From positions 1 through 58,795 of the forward strand of contig NZ_JBKQOU010000317.1 of the NCBI RefSeq assembly GCF_052145335.1: 58,795 nt of DNA, given 5' to 3'. Below, piece by piece: positions 8,553 to 16,803 of the stretch. How positions within the stretch are numbered: position 1 is the stretch's first letter; every line of letters starts with the position of its first letter. The notes under the pieces were generated by a model. That model made no database searches. It was given only the letters and a program-made list of their open reading frames with translations, and had not been told where the DNA came from. A program made the translations under genes and the position numbers. This stretch comes from Rhodoblastus sp052145335. GTDB taxonomy: Bacteria > Pseudomonadota > Alphaproteobacteria > Rhizobiales > Beijerinckiaceae.

Positions 8553-9782
8553 TCAACGTCTCTGTCCGAAGACGGAATCGCCGGATTTCAGATCCGGCTC
8601 CGGATGGGCGACCACATGTTCGCCGGGCTGCAGTCCAGAAAGCACCGCGGTCTTGTCGCCCGAGACTTCGCCCAGCCGCAGGATGCGCATTTCTACCGCG
8701 CCTGCGCCGTTGACGACGAAGGCGACGGGCAGCGAGCCGCGATAGGCGATGGCGCCGTTGGGCAGGAAGGGCGCCGTCTCGGACTGGCCGCCGCCCCCCG
8801 GCTGCGCGACCCAGGCCAACCCGTACATGCCTGGCGCGGCCGGCGCGGCAGGCGGCAGCGCCGCCTTGACAGTCACCGTATGCTGCAGCGTATTGGCGGC
8901 CGGAAAGATCTGCGAAACCACCGCCCAGACGTTGGCGTCGGAGAGGCTGACCGGCAATTGATCTCCGATTTTCATGTTGACGGCGAGATTGGCGGGAACC
9001 TCGACGCGCAGATCGAGCTGATCGGGATCGGCGAGGTCAACGAGCGGCTGGCCAGGCTGAACGACGTCCCCGACACGCACATGCCGGGTCATGAGCACCG
9101 CGGCATAAGGCGCCACGGATCGCCGGTTGCGCAATTGCTGGTCGAGCGCGTCAATGCGGGCCTGCGAGGCGACCAGGCCGGCCTGCTGACGCTCGTAATC
9201 GGCGCGCGCATTATTCATGGCGGGGAAGGAATGCTGCTGCTGCGCCTGGCTCTGCATCGGCGCGCCGCCGCCCATGAAGGGCTGCATCATGTTGTAGAAA
9301 GGCGTGAATAGGCGTTCATAGGCGTCGTAGCCGGGACCTCCCATGGGAGATTGCCTCGCGCCGTACAGCGAATGATATAGCTGCGTCTGCGCATTCTGCT
9401 GGGCGGCCATGTCGCCGCTCAACGCCGCCCAGGCGGAACGATACTCCACGCGCAAGGCGTCGTCGTCGAGTGCGACGACCGTATTGCCGGCGGAGATTCT
9501 CTCGCCCTCCTGCCCGGCGACGAAGGTCACCCGACCCGGACCTTGCGCCGTCAGCCGGACAAAATTGCGGGCCTCGACATATCCGCCCAGTTTAAAGCGC
9601 GCCGCGGTCGGCATTTGCGTAACTTCGACCACTGGCGCCTGCGGCGAAAAGAACATGCCCGCAGCGGCAGGAGGAATGGGCGGCTGGTTCTGTTGCGGAT
9701 GGCCACCCAGCCACAGAACAACAAAACCACCCGCGAGAGCGGCGAGAAAAAAAGCCAGGGCCCGGATTAAGCTCGACAACAT
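8553..9782 (-). CDS. RND periplasmic adaptor (membrane fusion protein)
   Basis: 409 aa. One N-terminal transmembrane anchor (~8-27), then a beta-barrel/lipoyl split domain: GGYVEARNFVRL and GQEGERISAGNTVVALDDDALR form the first half-motif, and APYAAVLMTRHVRVGDVVQPGQPLVDLADP the second. The helical hairpin between them is interrupted by a Met/Gly/Gln-rich insert (~150-180). The C-terminal part includes LRVEVPANLAVNMKIGDQLPVSL and ends with GLQPGEHVVAHPE. It is the partner of the RND pump 19 bp downstream. The Met/Gln-rich loop is unusual and might bind metal or a soft ligand (inference). Confidence 0.88.
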   Translation of the reverse strand: MLSSLIRALAFFLAALAGGFVVLWLGGHPQQNQPPIPPAAAGMFFSPQAPVVEVTQMPTAARFKLGGYVEARNFVRLTAQGPGRVTFVAGQEGERISAGNTVVALDDDALRVEYRSAWAALSGDMAAQQNAQTQLYHSLYGARQSPMGGPGYDAYERLFTPFYNMMQPFMGGGAPMQSQAQQQHSFPAMNNARADYERQQAGLVASQARIDALDQQLRNRRSVAPYAAVLMTRHVRVGDVVQPGQPLVDLADPDQLDLRVEVPANLAVNMKIGDQLPVSLSDANVWAVVSQIFPAANTLQHTVTVKAALPPAAPAAPGMYGLAWVAQPGGGGQSETAPFLPNGAIAYRGSLPVAFVVNGAGAVEMRILRLGEVSGDKTAVLSGLQPGEHVVAHPEPDLKSGDSVFGQRR

Positions 9783-9804
9783 TACGCGACGACCCTTCCG
9801 GGAA

Positions 9805-10209
9805 CTAGCTGCGCGGGACGGTTCCCATCGCGCCGAAACTCTTGATGAAGGGACCCGCCATCGCAGGGTTCTTGATCATCGCGCCGTAATCGCCGACCTT
9901 GAATTTCAGCTTTCCGGACGTGTAGGCGATGCCTAGCGACATCATGCCTATGCCTTTGGCGCACCATTTCTCCCAATCGGCAGGACTGGCGCGCAGGTCC
10001 CAATTCAGGCTCTGCCCCGCATAGGCGCCGGCCTCGATCACATAGCCGTTTTCGACCCTCACCACGCCGCGAGGCTTGTCTTCGCCGTCGAAGCCATAGC
10101 CGATGGTCGACTTGAACCCGATCTTGGCGAGCGCGTCGCCAAGATCCTTGTCCTCGTTCCAGGCATTGCCGAAATCGACCATCCAGTCGTCGGAAAACAA
10201 AGACGCCAT
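9805..10209 (-). CDS. SCP2 (sterol-carrier-like) domain protein
   Basis: 134 aa starting at MASLFSDDW after TTGGAGCG. It has no signal peptide or membrane segment. The fold signature is that of small SCP2 proteins: GYGFDGEDKPRGVVRVENGYV, then NWDLRASPADWEKW, and a C-terminal FKVGDYGAMIKNPAMAGPF. Such domains bind hydrophobic ligands. It is the first gene of the minus-strand operon, 22 bp before the adaptor. A hydrophobic-ligand carrier next to an export pump would suit handling of lipid or elemental-sulfur-like cargo, but this is inference. Family call moderate. Confidence 0.65.
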   Translation of the reverse strand: MASLFSDDWMVDFGNAWNEDKDLGDALAKIGFKSTIGYGFDGEDKPRGVVRVENGYVIEAGAYAGQSLNWDLRASPADWEKWCAKGIGMMSLGIAYTSGKLKFKVGDYGAMIKNPAMAGPFIKSFGAMGTVPRS

Positions 10210-10813
10210 TTCGACGCTCCAATCTCACGCGAAAGACCGCGCACACATTCTCGTCCGCTCCGGTTGACCCGGAGACGTAAACGACGCGATCAGATGACCG
10301 CGCAAATAGGGGGCATTTCGGTCTCCGCGAGGCCGCAGAGCTCATTGCAATGGGCAGCAGACCCGGGCAGGTAAACCGCGAAGACCAATTCGTGAAATTT
10401 TCCGATCGATCAACTCGGACGCGAACGCGCGCGCGCAGTGAAGCGCGATGTTGGCGTGGGGCTGAGGTTTTTATGTGATCTTTGGCGCTCGTTTGCGCAT
10501 GCCGCCGATATTCGTCAAAGGCTCCCTCCGCCGATCATGTCTCGCGATGACCCGACTTATTTTCTAATTTAGTCACATTCATATATGACGTTATTAAGAT
10601 GTTAAGACAGCTAAAGCGATCCTGTCAAGGCGGAAATCGAAGCTCGTGAAAATTACTTCGCGGCTGTGCCGTTTGTTTCAAAGGCTCCGCGAGAATTTTC
10701 GGAGTGAAATGAAAAGGCTGCGCCAGATTTCGAGAGGGCATCGCCGTGCAACTAAACTTAAGTAGGGTTACTGACCTTCATGCACGCCCTGCCAGTTTCC
10801 ATGAAAGCGGATC
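10210..10813. other. Intergenic region with probable promoter of the 895-10209 operon
   Basis: 604 bp without a supportable gene. The part beside 10209 should hold the promoter and leader of the minus-strand operon. An AT-rich block at about 10558-10625 contains the short palindrome TCATATATGA (within 10570-10584), which recalls half of the ArsR-type operator seen elsewhere but lacks the second GAAT arm. Nothing else was recognised. Confidence 0.5.
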
Positions 10814-11512
10814 TCAATTTTTGCGCGCCAATTCCCGCGTCTGCGCGACTGCCGATTTGAACGCCTCGTAATCAAGCCCCCCGCTCGCCTTGAACGGACC
10901 GATCAGAAAATTAGGCACGCCTTCGAAGCCGAGCGCCTGCGCCTGCGCCACATTGCGCTTGATCAGCGCGTCGATTTCGGGCCCATGCGCTTCGAGATCG
11001 GCCTTGAGCCGCGCAACGTCGACGCCGGACGAGGCGATGGCCTCTTCCATATAGGATTGCGGGTTTCTCTTCCCGGGCACACGCATCAGAGTCCCATGGA
11101 CCAATTCATAGGCGCCCTGGTATTTCGCGGCCAGAGCCATGCGCGCGCCATATACCGACGCTTCGGTCAAGACCGGGCAATCCTTGTAGACAAGCTTGAC
11201 GCCGCCGTCGGTCTTGACGATCCGCTCGAGGTCGGGCGCCGATTTCTTGCAATATTGGCAATTGTAATCGAGGAAGGCGACGATCACCACATCGCCGTTG
11301 GGATTGCCCGCGATCGGCGCGTCGGGATCGTTGGCGATTGATTGCAGCGTCATCGCCTGAGCTTTGGCGCCAACGGCGCCGACCAGATCGACGATGGCGA
11401 TCGCGCCAGCCGACAAGCCCGCGTGCAAGAAAAATCGTCGGTCGATCGAAATCGATTCCGATTCGGGAACATTGACGAACGGGATTTTGATGGTCGAGAT
11501 TCTCAAAGGCAT
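10814..11512 (-). CDS. DsbA-family periplasmic thiol oxidoreductase
   Basis: 232 aa with RBS GAGGAAGA. A twin-Arg-like start (IDRRFFLHAG at ~23-32) and hydrophobic stretch indicate export. The thioredoxin-fold core begins at GDVVIVAFLDYNCQYCKK with a CQYC redox motif, followed by the DsbA helical insertion and the cis-Pro segment GFEGVPNFLIG (Val-Pro). Similar proteins keep Sox or cytochrome cysteines reduced or form disulfides (SoxS/SoxW-like role). It is divergent from the ArsR gene at 11854. The redox direction cannot be read from the sequence. Confidence 0.85.
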   Translation of the reverse strand: MPLRISTIKIPFVNVPESESISIDRRFFLHAGLSAGAIAIVDLVGAVGAKAQAMTLQSIANDPDAPIAGNPNGDVVIVAFLDYNCQYCKKSAPDLERIVKTDGGVKLVYKDCPVLTEASVYGARMALAAKYQGAYELVHGTLMRVPGKRNPQSYMEEAIASSGVDVARLKADLEAHGPEIDALIKRNVAQAQALGFEGVPNFLIGPFKASGGLDYEAFKSAVAQTRELARKN

Positions 11513-11827
11513 TCTTCCTCAATGATCGCCGGAAACTCTCGCCGCTCCGTCGGCGCCCTTGTCGATGCTTTCACCAACAACGCCAGGGCGATCTATAAAA
11601 TGGGGCCATCGGCGGCGTCGGTGGAATCTTCGGTTATCAACCGGATGCTACGCAAGGTCGGTTGCACGAGGAATTCGCCGTCTCCAGCCTTCTCGCCGAC
11701 AGCTAGCGCAAAATGATCAGCGCCAGCGATGCGGAGCAGAAAAAGGGTTTCAAGGCCCACGAGCGACAGGGATGTCGGCGCATAAGCGGTCCTGTGTTGG
11801 CTGCCGCAGCAAATTAGTATTACGTTT
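11513..11827. other. Divergent intergenic region between DsbA-like gene and arsR
   Basis: About 315 bp between the DsbA-like gene (minus) and the arsR operator. Frames that cross it are shadows without a convincing product. It must contain the promoters for both divergent genes; no clear sigma-70 boxes stand out by eye. Confidence 0.4.
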
Positions 11828-11843
11828 ATTCGGATGTATGAAT
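11828..11843. promoter_or_regulatory. ArsR-type operator ATTC-N8-GAAT upstream of arsR
   Basis: ATTCGGATGTATGAAT is a perfect ATTC-N8-GAAT inverted repeat ending 10 bp before the arsR start codon, where bound repressor would block transcription. Almost the same sequence (TTTATTCG-AT-TATGAA core) occurs upstream of sqr at 41290, and the same arms occur upstream of dsrA at 44204. This form matches my recollection of the SqrR/BigR operator type. Confidence 0.65.
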
Positions 11844-11853
11844 ATACTAAGGC

Positions 11854-12162
11854 ATGGACGTCAAGCGATTAAACGACGCGGCCGAAGAGGCCTCCGATTT
11901 TTTGAAGGCTCTAGCAGCCCCAGGTCGCTTGCGCCTGCTTTGCCTGCTGTCAACGGGCGAGCATTCCGTGACGGCCCTCGCCGAAGCGATGGGCGCCCCG
12001 CAACCGACGGTGTCACGTCATCTCGCCCTATTAAAAAAGGATAGGATCGTTGCTTCGCGCAGCAGGGGCACGACGCGCTTTTACCGGCTCGCGGATATGC
12101 GTGTTGAAATGCTTATGAGAGTTCTCTCTGAACGTTTTTGTGGGAAAACGCCTCACCCGTGA
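11854..12162 (+). CDS. ArsR-family repressor, SqrR/BigR-like
   Basis: 102 aa winged-helix protein. The core is KALAAPGRLRLLCLLSTGEHSV, recognition helix ~QPTVSRHLALLKK and the wing SRSRGTTRFYRLAD. It has Cys30 and Cys96, separated by 66 residues, the same spacing as the two persulfide-sensing cysteines of BigR and of the second repressor at 36735. That suggests a tetrasulfide-type sulfur sensor instead of a metal sensor. It is divergent from a DsbA-like gene, with an ATTC-N8-GAAT operator 10 bp before its start, so it is probably autoregulated. Targets likely include sqr and dsr, whose upstream regions carry similar sites. Confidence 0.85.
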   Translation: MDVKRLNDAAEEASDFLKALAAPGRLRLLCLLSTGEHSVTALAEAMGAPQPTVSRHLALLKKDRIVASRSRGTTRFYRLADMRVEMLMRVLSERFCGKTPHP

Positions 12163-12295
12163 CCATCAACCGCGAATAGATGTCAGCACCAGCTTGCCTG
12201 ATCCGGGTTCGGAAGGTCCCCCATGGCGCTGTTGCGAGTCCTGTCTAATTTTATAAACTTCCAGAAAATTTGAAAGCCTCGAAAGGGACTTACGG

Positions 12296-12616
12296 ATGAG
12301 CGGAAAAGATTTCGGCGTGTGGCGGCCCATCGCCACAGCGCCAAGGGATAGTTCGCGGATACTCGTGGTCATTCGCGCCTCGGAGCAGGCGGCGGCCGAA
12401 GTCGATGTCGTCAAATGGGGATTTCCGCAGCATTCGAGCGACGCCTGCTGGATCGCGGTGGATTCGGATGCCGAATGCCAATTCGTCTATACAGATATGG
12501 AGCTGGTGTTCTGGATGCCGCTGCCGACGAGTTTTCCTACGCGCCGCGCTGCTCTTTTGGATGCCGATTTGCCTGAGCCGCCGCACCTGAGCGAAGGCGG
12601 TGGATCGGGTATTTAG
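12296..12616 (+). CDS. Small hypothetical protein with WRPIATAPRD N-terminus
   Basis: 106 aa starting after AAGGGA. The N-terminal WRPIATAPRDSSRILVVI matches a widespread motif (WxPIxTAPKDGxxIL) of small soluble proteins of unknown function common in alphaproteobacteria and phages. The middle is acidic and contains WIAVDSDAECQF; there is no signal peptide or membrane helix. It stands alone between arsR and a rearranged region. It is probably unrelated to sulfur metabolism. Confidence 0.65.
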   Translation: MSGKDFGVWRPIATAPRDSSRILVVIRASEQAAAEVDVVKWGFPQHSSDACWIAVDSDAECQFVYTDMELVFWMPLPTSFPTRRAALLDADLPEPPHLSEGGGSGI

Positions 12617-12747
12617 AGGGCTGACGCGAATTTCAAGGCGGGATCTTGGGCACGGTTAGACGTTGTGGTCAGCTGCGGTAGGACCGCCTGGCGCCAAAAC
12701 CAGAAATCATCCCCTCAGCAGCGCGCGACTTTGGCGCCGCAAGATCA

Positions 12748-13050
12748 ATGATAGGGAAGATTTACTTGGAAAAGGAACCAGCTACCGCCTGGCTTAATGC
12801 TTTTACGCCGCTTGCGCAGCTTGAAGAGCCGTCGCGTTCGGCGCTGGCTCGCTGTTTGCCGATGGAGTTTCGAAGGCAAACGCCTGTTCCCTCCGGGCGA
12901 GCCGTGCCCGGGTTTTGCGTTGCTGCTCGCCGGACGCATCCGCGTCGGCTTGACCGCCGAAAATGGCCGGCGGTTGTTGCTTTATCGCGTACTCCCTCCT
13001 TGCGCCTCGATCATATAGACGTGCGGGCTGATTTTTGTCGGCGGCCGACC
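12748..13050 (+). pseudogene. Crp/Fnr-type regulator, broken
   Basis: The start of a Crp/Fnr-like cyclic-nucleotide-binding domain is recognisable but split over frames. WLNAFTPLAQLEEPSRSALARC lies in the frame of 12748; EGKRLFPPGEPCPGFALLLAGR and RVGLTAENGRRLLLYRV follow in the next frame from about 12870; then a TAG (13017-13019) interrupts CASII-x-TCGL. No helix-turn-helix half is left. The gene carries at least one frameshift, one nonsense codon and a 3' deletion. It runs into the truncated minus-strand fragment at 13068, so this is a deletion or rearrangement junction. Confidence 0.65.
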
Positions 13051-13067
13051 CGGCGCCGGCGGGCCCT

Positions 13068-13184
13068 TCACAAGGCCTTCGGCGTCGGGAGCGGTCCGGC
13101 CCAGGCCTTCCAGCCACCACACAGCAGCGGCGCGGAAAACGCCGCGCAGGCAAACAGGCCTCGTCTTGTGATGCGCGTTCTCAT
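13068..13184 (-). pseudogene. Truncated gene: Tat signal peptide only
   Basis: 38 codons from ATG at 13184 (RBS AAGGGC) give a twin-arginine signal (RITRRGLFACAAFSAPLL) and the first mature residues WAGPLPTP, then a stop. Shifting frame continues for a few sensible residues (KGPAGAGSAADKNQP-like) before sequence meets the broken Crp gene. It follows the small cytochrome by 19 bp and was probably the next gene of the sox-associated operon, a Tat-exported redox protein now lost. Identity of the lost protein cannot be told. Confidence 0.4.
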
Positions 13185-13203
13185 GGCGCCCTTTTCGAGA
13201 CGG

Positions 13204-13518
13204 CTATTTGAACATGTAGTAATCGTGATTGAGCGCCGCGACCAAGGCGCCGATTTCATCGGGAGCGATCGGCGCGTTCAGGCTCGCCACGCATCTCTCG
13301 ACTTGTTTTCGCAGGCCCGCCAAATCCTTCACCTTGGGATTGGGGCGCGTGTACAGGGTGAGCGCATTGCCATCCGGCGAATGCTTCTGATGGCAGGCGC
13401 CATTGCAGTCATTTTCCGCCAGCAGGCTGCGACCGAGGGCGATGGTCGCGTCTTCTCCGGCCCAGGCGGCGCTGGTGGTCGAGAAAAGGGTCAGAAGCAC
13501 AGCTTTATGGAACCACAT
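13204..13518 (-). CDS. Small periplasmic c-type cytochrome with CX3CH motif
   Basis: 104 aa from MWFHKAVLLTLF; the signal peptide is cleaved near AWA|GED. The heme site reads DCNGACHQ, with three residues between the cysteines where two are normal (CX3CH). A second cysteine-containing segment QVERCVASLNAPI and the ending ALNHDYYMFK are distinctive. The start lies inside the 3' end of soxT (14 bp overlap), so the two are coupled. It could be the electron acceptor for a periplasmic step of the Sox region. Whether heme is bound through the CX3CH motif is not proven by sequence. Confidence 0.75.
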   Translation of the reverse strand: MWFHKAVLLTLFSTTSAAWAGEDATIALGRSLLAENDCNGACHQKHSPDGNALTLYTRPNPKVKDLAGLRKQVERCVASLNAPIAPDEIGALVAALNHDYYMFK

Positions 13519-14575
13519 GGCCAAACCCCCAGAATTTTTTCTGATCGAGCAACCTGTCGGTGAGCACGGCGCCGATCCACATGGACCATAACACGATCCA
13601 GGCCGTGACGGCGAAAACCGAGGCGCCGGAAACGCCAGCGCCGACGGCGCAACCGCCCGCCATCACGCCGCCGAAGCCCATCAGGCAGCCGCCGGCGATG
13701 TAGCGTCGCATGCCTGCCCCGTCGTGGAAACCTTCCAGCTTCAAATCGCCGCCCGCCGCGCCCGCGAGAAACGCGCCGAGAAAGACGCCGGGAATCAAGG
13801 CGAGATCGAAGGAGAGACCCGTTCCCGGCGGCGAAAGCACATACATCAGCACGTCGGCTGAAGGCGAAGTAAAGCTCAGCGAATGGACGGGCGCCATTTC
13901 GAACGAGCTTGCGGACATGGCGTAATTGAAGGCCCAGGCCGCGGCGACCGTCAGTCCGACGCCCGCGGCGGCCAGCCAGTTCAATATCCGCACCTTGCGC
14001 CGCAGAGCTATGAAGAAGCCCAGGACCAGCCAACAGACGCCGAACAGAATAGCGCCAGAATGACCCATATGGAACATGGCGATCATGTCGCGCGACGAAC
14101 TGTCGATGGTCCACCATTCATTGATGCCCGAACGCAGCTGCGCCAGCGCGCCCTCGCGCGACATCTGGGCCACCACGGCGAAGACCAGGCCGGACAGCAG
14201 GGCGCGCAGATTGCCGGTCGCGGAGAGCACCAGCATCCGGCTGGCGCAGGCGCGGGTCAGCGCCATGCCGCAGCCGAACATGAGCCCGCCGACGATCGAG
14301 CCGGACAGGCTGCCGCGGTTGTTGAGCGCGCGCACCGCGCCGGTGTCGAACAGGCCGAACCGGATCAACACCTGCGTCGCGATCAGCGCCGTGGAGAAGG
14401 TGAAGAGCCAGATGGCCAGCCTTTCGCCGACCACGCCATGGGCGACCTCCAAGGTCGCGGCGCGAAGGCAGAAGCGCGACCTCTGCGCCAGCGCGCCGAA
14501 CAGCACGCCGATGAGGGCTCCGCCCAGGGCCAGCGCGTTGCGGTCGCCGACGAGATCGATCAGTTGGTCCAGCAT
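13505..14575 (-). CDS. soxT: YeeE/YedE (SoxT-type) sulfur-compound permease
   Basis: 356 aa, about ten membrane helices in two similar halves. Family motifs are present in each half: RSRFCLRAA, GGLMFGCGMALTRACASR and, in the second half, GGCLMGFGGVMAGGCAVGAG, the Cys/Gly-rich pore motifs of YeeE/YedE thiosulfate transporters. The start at 14575 shares one base with the stop of the DsrE-like gene (TGATG); alternative upstream starts lie within that gene. Members in sox clusters are called SoxT and are thought to import thiosulfate or another sulfur species, possibly for signalling. The exact substrate is not shown. Confidence 0.88.
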   Translation of the reverse strand: MLDQLIDLVGDRNALALGGALIGVLFGALAQRSRFCLRAATLEVAHGVVGERLAIWLFTFSTALIATQVLIRFGLFDTGAVRALNNRGSLSGSIVGGLMFGCGMALTRACASRMLVLSATGNLRALLSGLVFAVVAQMSREGALAQLRSGINEWWTIDSSSRDMIAMFHMGHSGAILFGVCWLVLGFFIALRRKVRILNWLAAAGVGLTVAAAWAFNYAMSASSFEMAPVHSLSFTSPSADVLMYVLSPPGTGLSFDLALIPGVFLGAFLAGAAGGDLKLEGFHDGAGMRRYIAGGCLMGFGGVMAGGCAVGAGVSGASVFAVTAWIVLWSMWIGAVLTDRLLDQKKFWGFGHVVP

Positions 14576-15033
14576 CACGGCTTGATATAGGCGAAATGGT
14601 CTCGAGTCTGAAGCCGGGAGATGCGAACGACGCCGGACGGCGTGTAATCCGCCTCCATCACGAATCGTTCCTTGCCAAGATTGCGGCGCTTCATCGTGAT
14701 CTCGCAAACTTCGAAGGTCACGCCCTGGACCTTAAGGCCGGCGATCAGCGGTCCAAACTCGACGTTGCTCTTCGGGTCGCGCGCGCCATCGAACAGAAAA
14801 TCGACGCCGTCGCCATGCGCCACGACGATAATCCTGGTGTCCGGCGCGACATCCATCTGGTTGCGGATATTGCGCAGGGCCTTGAGCGCTTGCCCGGCTG
14901 CGTCGTCGATATGATAGACTACCTTGTCCCGCGCGGATTCGGCCTGGGCCATGGCGGGCGCCGCCTGGTCTTGCGCAACGGCAGGCGCCGCGCAAAACAG
15001 CGTCAATATGAAAACAGCCTGTAACCAACGCAT
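14575..15033 (-). CDS. Exported DsrE-family protein of sox cluster
   Basis: 152 aa from MRWLQAVFILTLFC with signal peptide cleaved near AVA|QDQ. The mature part is a DsrE/DsrF-like fold: KVVYHIDDAAGQALKALRNIRN, RIIVVAHGDGVDFLFDG, and a C-terminal GVTFEVCEITMKRRN with a candidate persulfide-carrying Cys. Periplasmic DsrE-like proteins are common beside soxB and soxT and may carry or sense sulfane sulfur. It lies 29 bp after soxB and is translationally coupled to soxT. Confidence 0.8.
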   Translation of the reverse strand: MRWLQAVFILTLFCAAPAVAQDQAAPAMAQAESARDKVVYHIDDAAGQALKALRNIRNQMDVAPDTRIIVVAHGDGVDFLFDGARDPKSNVEFGPLIAGLKVQGVTFEVCEITMKRRNLGKERFVMEADYTPSGVVRISRLQTRDHFAYIKP

Positions 15034-15062
15034 CGCGCGCCTCCGTGACCCGCGAGGAACGG

Positions 15063-16784
15063 TCAGCTCGCAATGCCGAGATTGCCCTGGACGTTCTTCA
15101 GTTGAGGAAGGTTGACCTTGGGCGCCGCGATGGACTTTTTCGCGCGAAGATGCCGGGCGACTAGTGCCCAGATTGGTTCGCCGCCGGCGTCCCGGGCCGC
15201 CTCCGAGACGGGCGCCCAACCGGCGACCTTGTAGGTCTTTTCCGCGTCGATCGGCTTGCCGTTGAGGCTCATATCGCCGATTCGATTGCCTATCGTGGCG
15301 GCCGGATCGCAGGAGTAGCTCATGCCGCCGACGCGCACCATGTCCCCGCCCTGCTGATAATAGGGATCGGCGTTGAACAGATTGTCGCCGACGTCCTCGA
15401 GGATCTGCTTGATCTGCGACCCTTTCATCGGCGTCAGCGTGACATAGGGATAGGTGATCGCCGTCTGGTCGAGCACGTTTTCCATCGTGATCGACTCGCC
15501 CGGCATGATCGTCGTCCCCCAGCGGAAGCCGGGCGAAAAGGCAATTTCTGCATCCTTCTCCGCTATCAGGGCGTCGAGGATCACCTGGTCGAAACTGCCG
15601 TTGAAATTGCCGCGCCGGTAGAGCAGCCCCTCGCTCACCGCCAGCTTTTCCGTAAGCCTGCTTTCGAAGGGCGCGCGCGTCCGGGTGATCAGCGCATCCA
15701 TCTCCGCGTCCGCCGGCAGGAGATTGGCGAAAACCGGAAGCAACCGGTAGCGGAAGTCGGCGACATGGCCGTCCCTCACGTCGAAATCGAGCACGCCGAT
15801 GAATTTGCCGTTCGAGCCGGCGTTGGTCACCAGGGTCTTGCCCCCGCCGTTGCCGACGATGCTCGGCGTCGGGATTCCGTCATGGGTGTGGCCGCCGAGA
15901 ATGGCGTCGATTCCGCGCACGCGCGAAGCCATTTTGAGATCGACGTCCATGCCATTATGCGACAGGACGACGACGACCTGCGCGCCTTCGGCGCGGGCGG
16001 CGTCGACCGTCTTCTGCATGTTGTCTTCCTGGATGCCGAAGCTCCAGTCGGCGACCATATAGCGCGGATTGGCGATGGGCGTGTAGGGAAAGGCCTGGCC
16101 GATCACCGCCACCTTGACGCCATTGATCGCGCGCGTGACGTAGGGCTTGAATACCGGGTCGCCGAAATCGGTGGTCTTGATGTTCTGGGCGACGATGTCG
16201 ATATGGCCGGCGAAATCCTTGTCGGCGATTTCCTTCACCCGGTCCTGTCCGTAGGTGCATTCCCAGTGCAACGTCATGGCGTCCACGCCGAGCAGCTTGG
16301 CCGCTTCGACCATGTCCTGCCCCTGAGTCCACATCGCCGCGCCGGAGCCCTGCCAGGTGTCGCCGCCATCGAGCAACAGCGCGCCGGGACGGGTCGCGCG
16401 CAGGCGCTTCACCAAAGTGGCCAGATGAGCGAATCCGCCAACCTTGCCGTAAAGCGCGGCGTAACGCTCGAAATCGAGAAAGGTGAAGGCGTGGGCGAGT
16501 CGGGTCGCCGGCGCGATCGCGAAGTGTTTCAGGAATGCCTCGCCGACGAGATGCGGCGGCCGGTTCGCCATGTCGCCCATGCCGATATTCACATTAGGCT
16601 CGCGGAAATAAATCGGCCGCAATTGCGCATGGCAATCGGTGATGTGCAGCAGGGACACGTTGCCGAAGGCCGGCGCGTCGTAAATCGCCTCGGCGGCTTG
16701 TTCGGCCCGTGCGGGATCGAGAGGCAGCGCCAGACCCGCCGCGCCGGCGGCGGAAAGCACTTGCAAAAATTCGCGGCGGTTCAT
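15063..16784 (-). CDS. soxB: SoxB thiosulfohydrolase
   Basis: 573 aa; the ATG at 16784 gives a Tat-type leader (NRREFLQVLSAAG). Di-manganese metallophosphatase motifs are in order: LLHITDCHAQL (~45-55), LLDGGDTWQGSG, TLHWECTYG, VVLSHNGMDVD and AILGGHTHDG. The C-terminal 5'-nucleotidase domain contains GFRWGTTIMPGE. SoxB releases sulfate from the SoxY-bound cysteine S-sulfonate in the periplasm. It lies 19 bp after a degenerate soxX fragment and is followed by the DsrE-like gene. Identification is secure. Confidence 0.97.
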   Translation of the reverse strand: MNRREFLQVLSAAGAAGLALPLDPARAEQAAEAIYDAPAFGNVSLLHITDCHAQLRPIYFREPNVNIGMGDMANRPPHLVGEAFLKHFAIAPATRLAHAFTFLDFERYAALYGKVGGFAHLATLVKRLRATRPGALLLDGGDTWQGSGAAMWTQGQDMVEAAKLLGVDAMTLHWECTYGQDRVKEIADKDFAGHIDIVAQNIKTTDFGDPVFKPYVTRAINGVKVAVIGQAFPYTPIANPRYMVADWSFGIQEDNMQKTVDAARAEGAQVVVVLSHNGMDVDLKMASRVRGIDAILGGHTHDGIPTPSIVGNGGGKTLVTNAGSNGKFIGVLDFDVRDGHVADFRYRLLPVFANLLPADAEMDALITRTRAPFESRLTEKLAVSEGLLYRRGNFNGSFDQVILDALIAEKDAEIAFSPGFRWGTTIMPGESITMENVLDQTAITYPYVTLTPMKGSQIKQILEDVGDNLFNADPYYQQGGDMVRVGGMSYSCDPAATIGNRIGDMSLNGKPIDAEKTYKVAGWAPVSEAARDAGGEPIWALVARHLRAKKSIAAPKVNLPQLKNVQGNLGIAS

Positions 16785-16803
16785 GGCGTGGTCCTGGTTC
16801 GGC

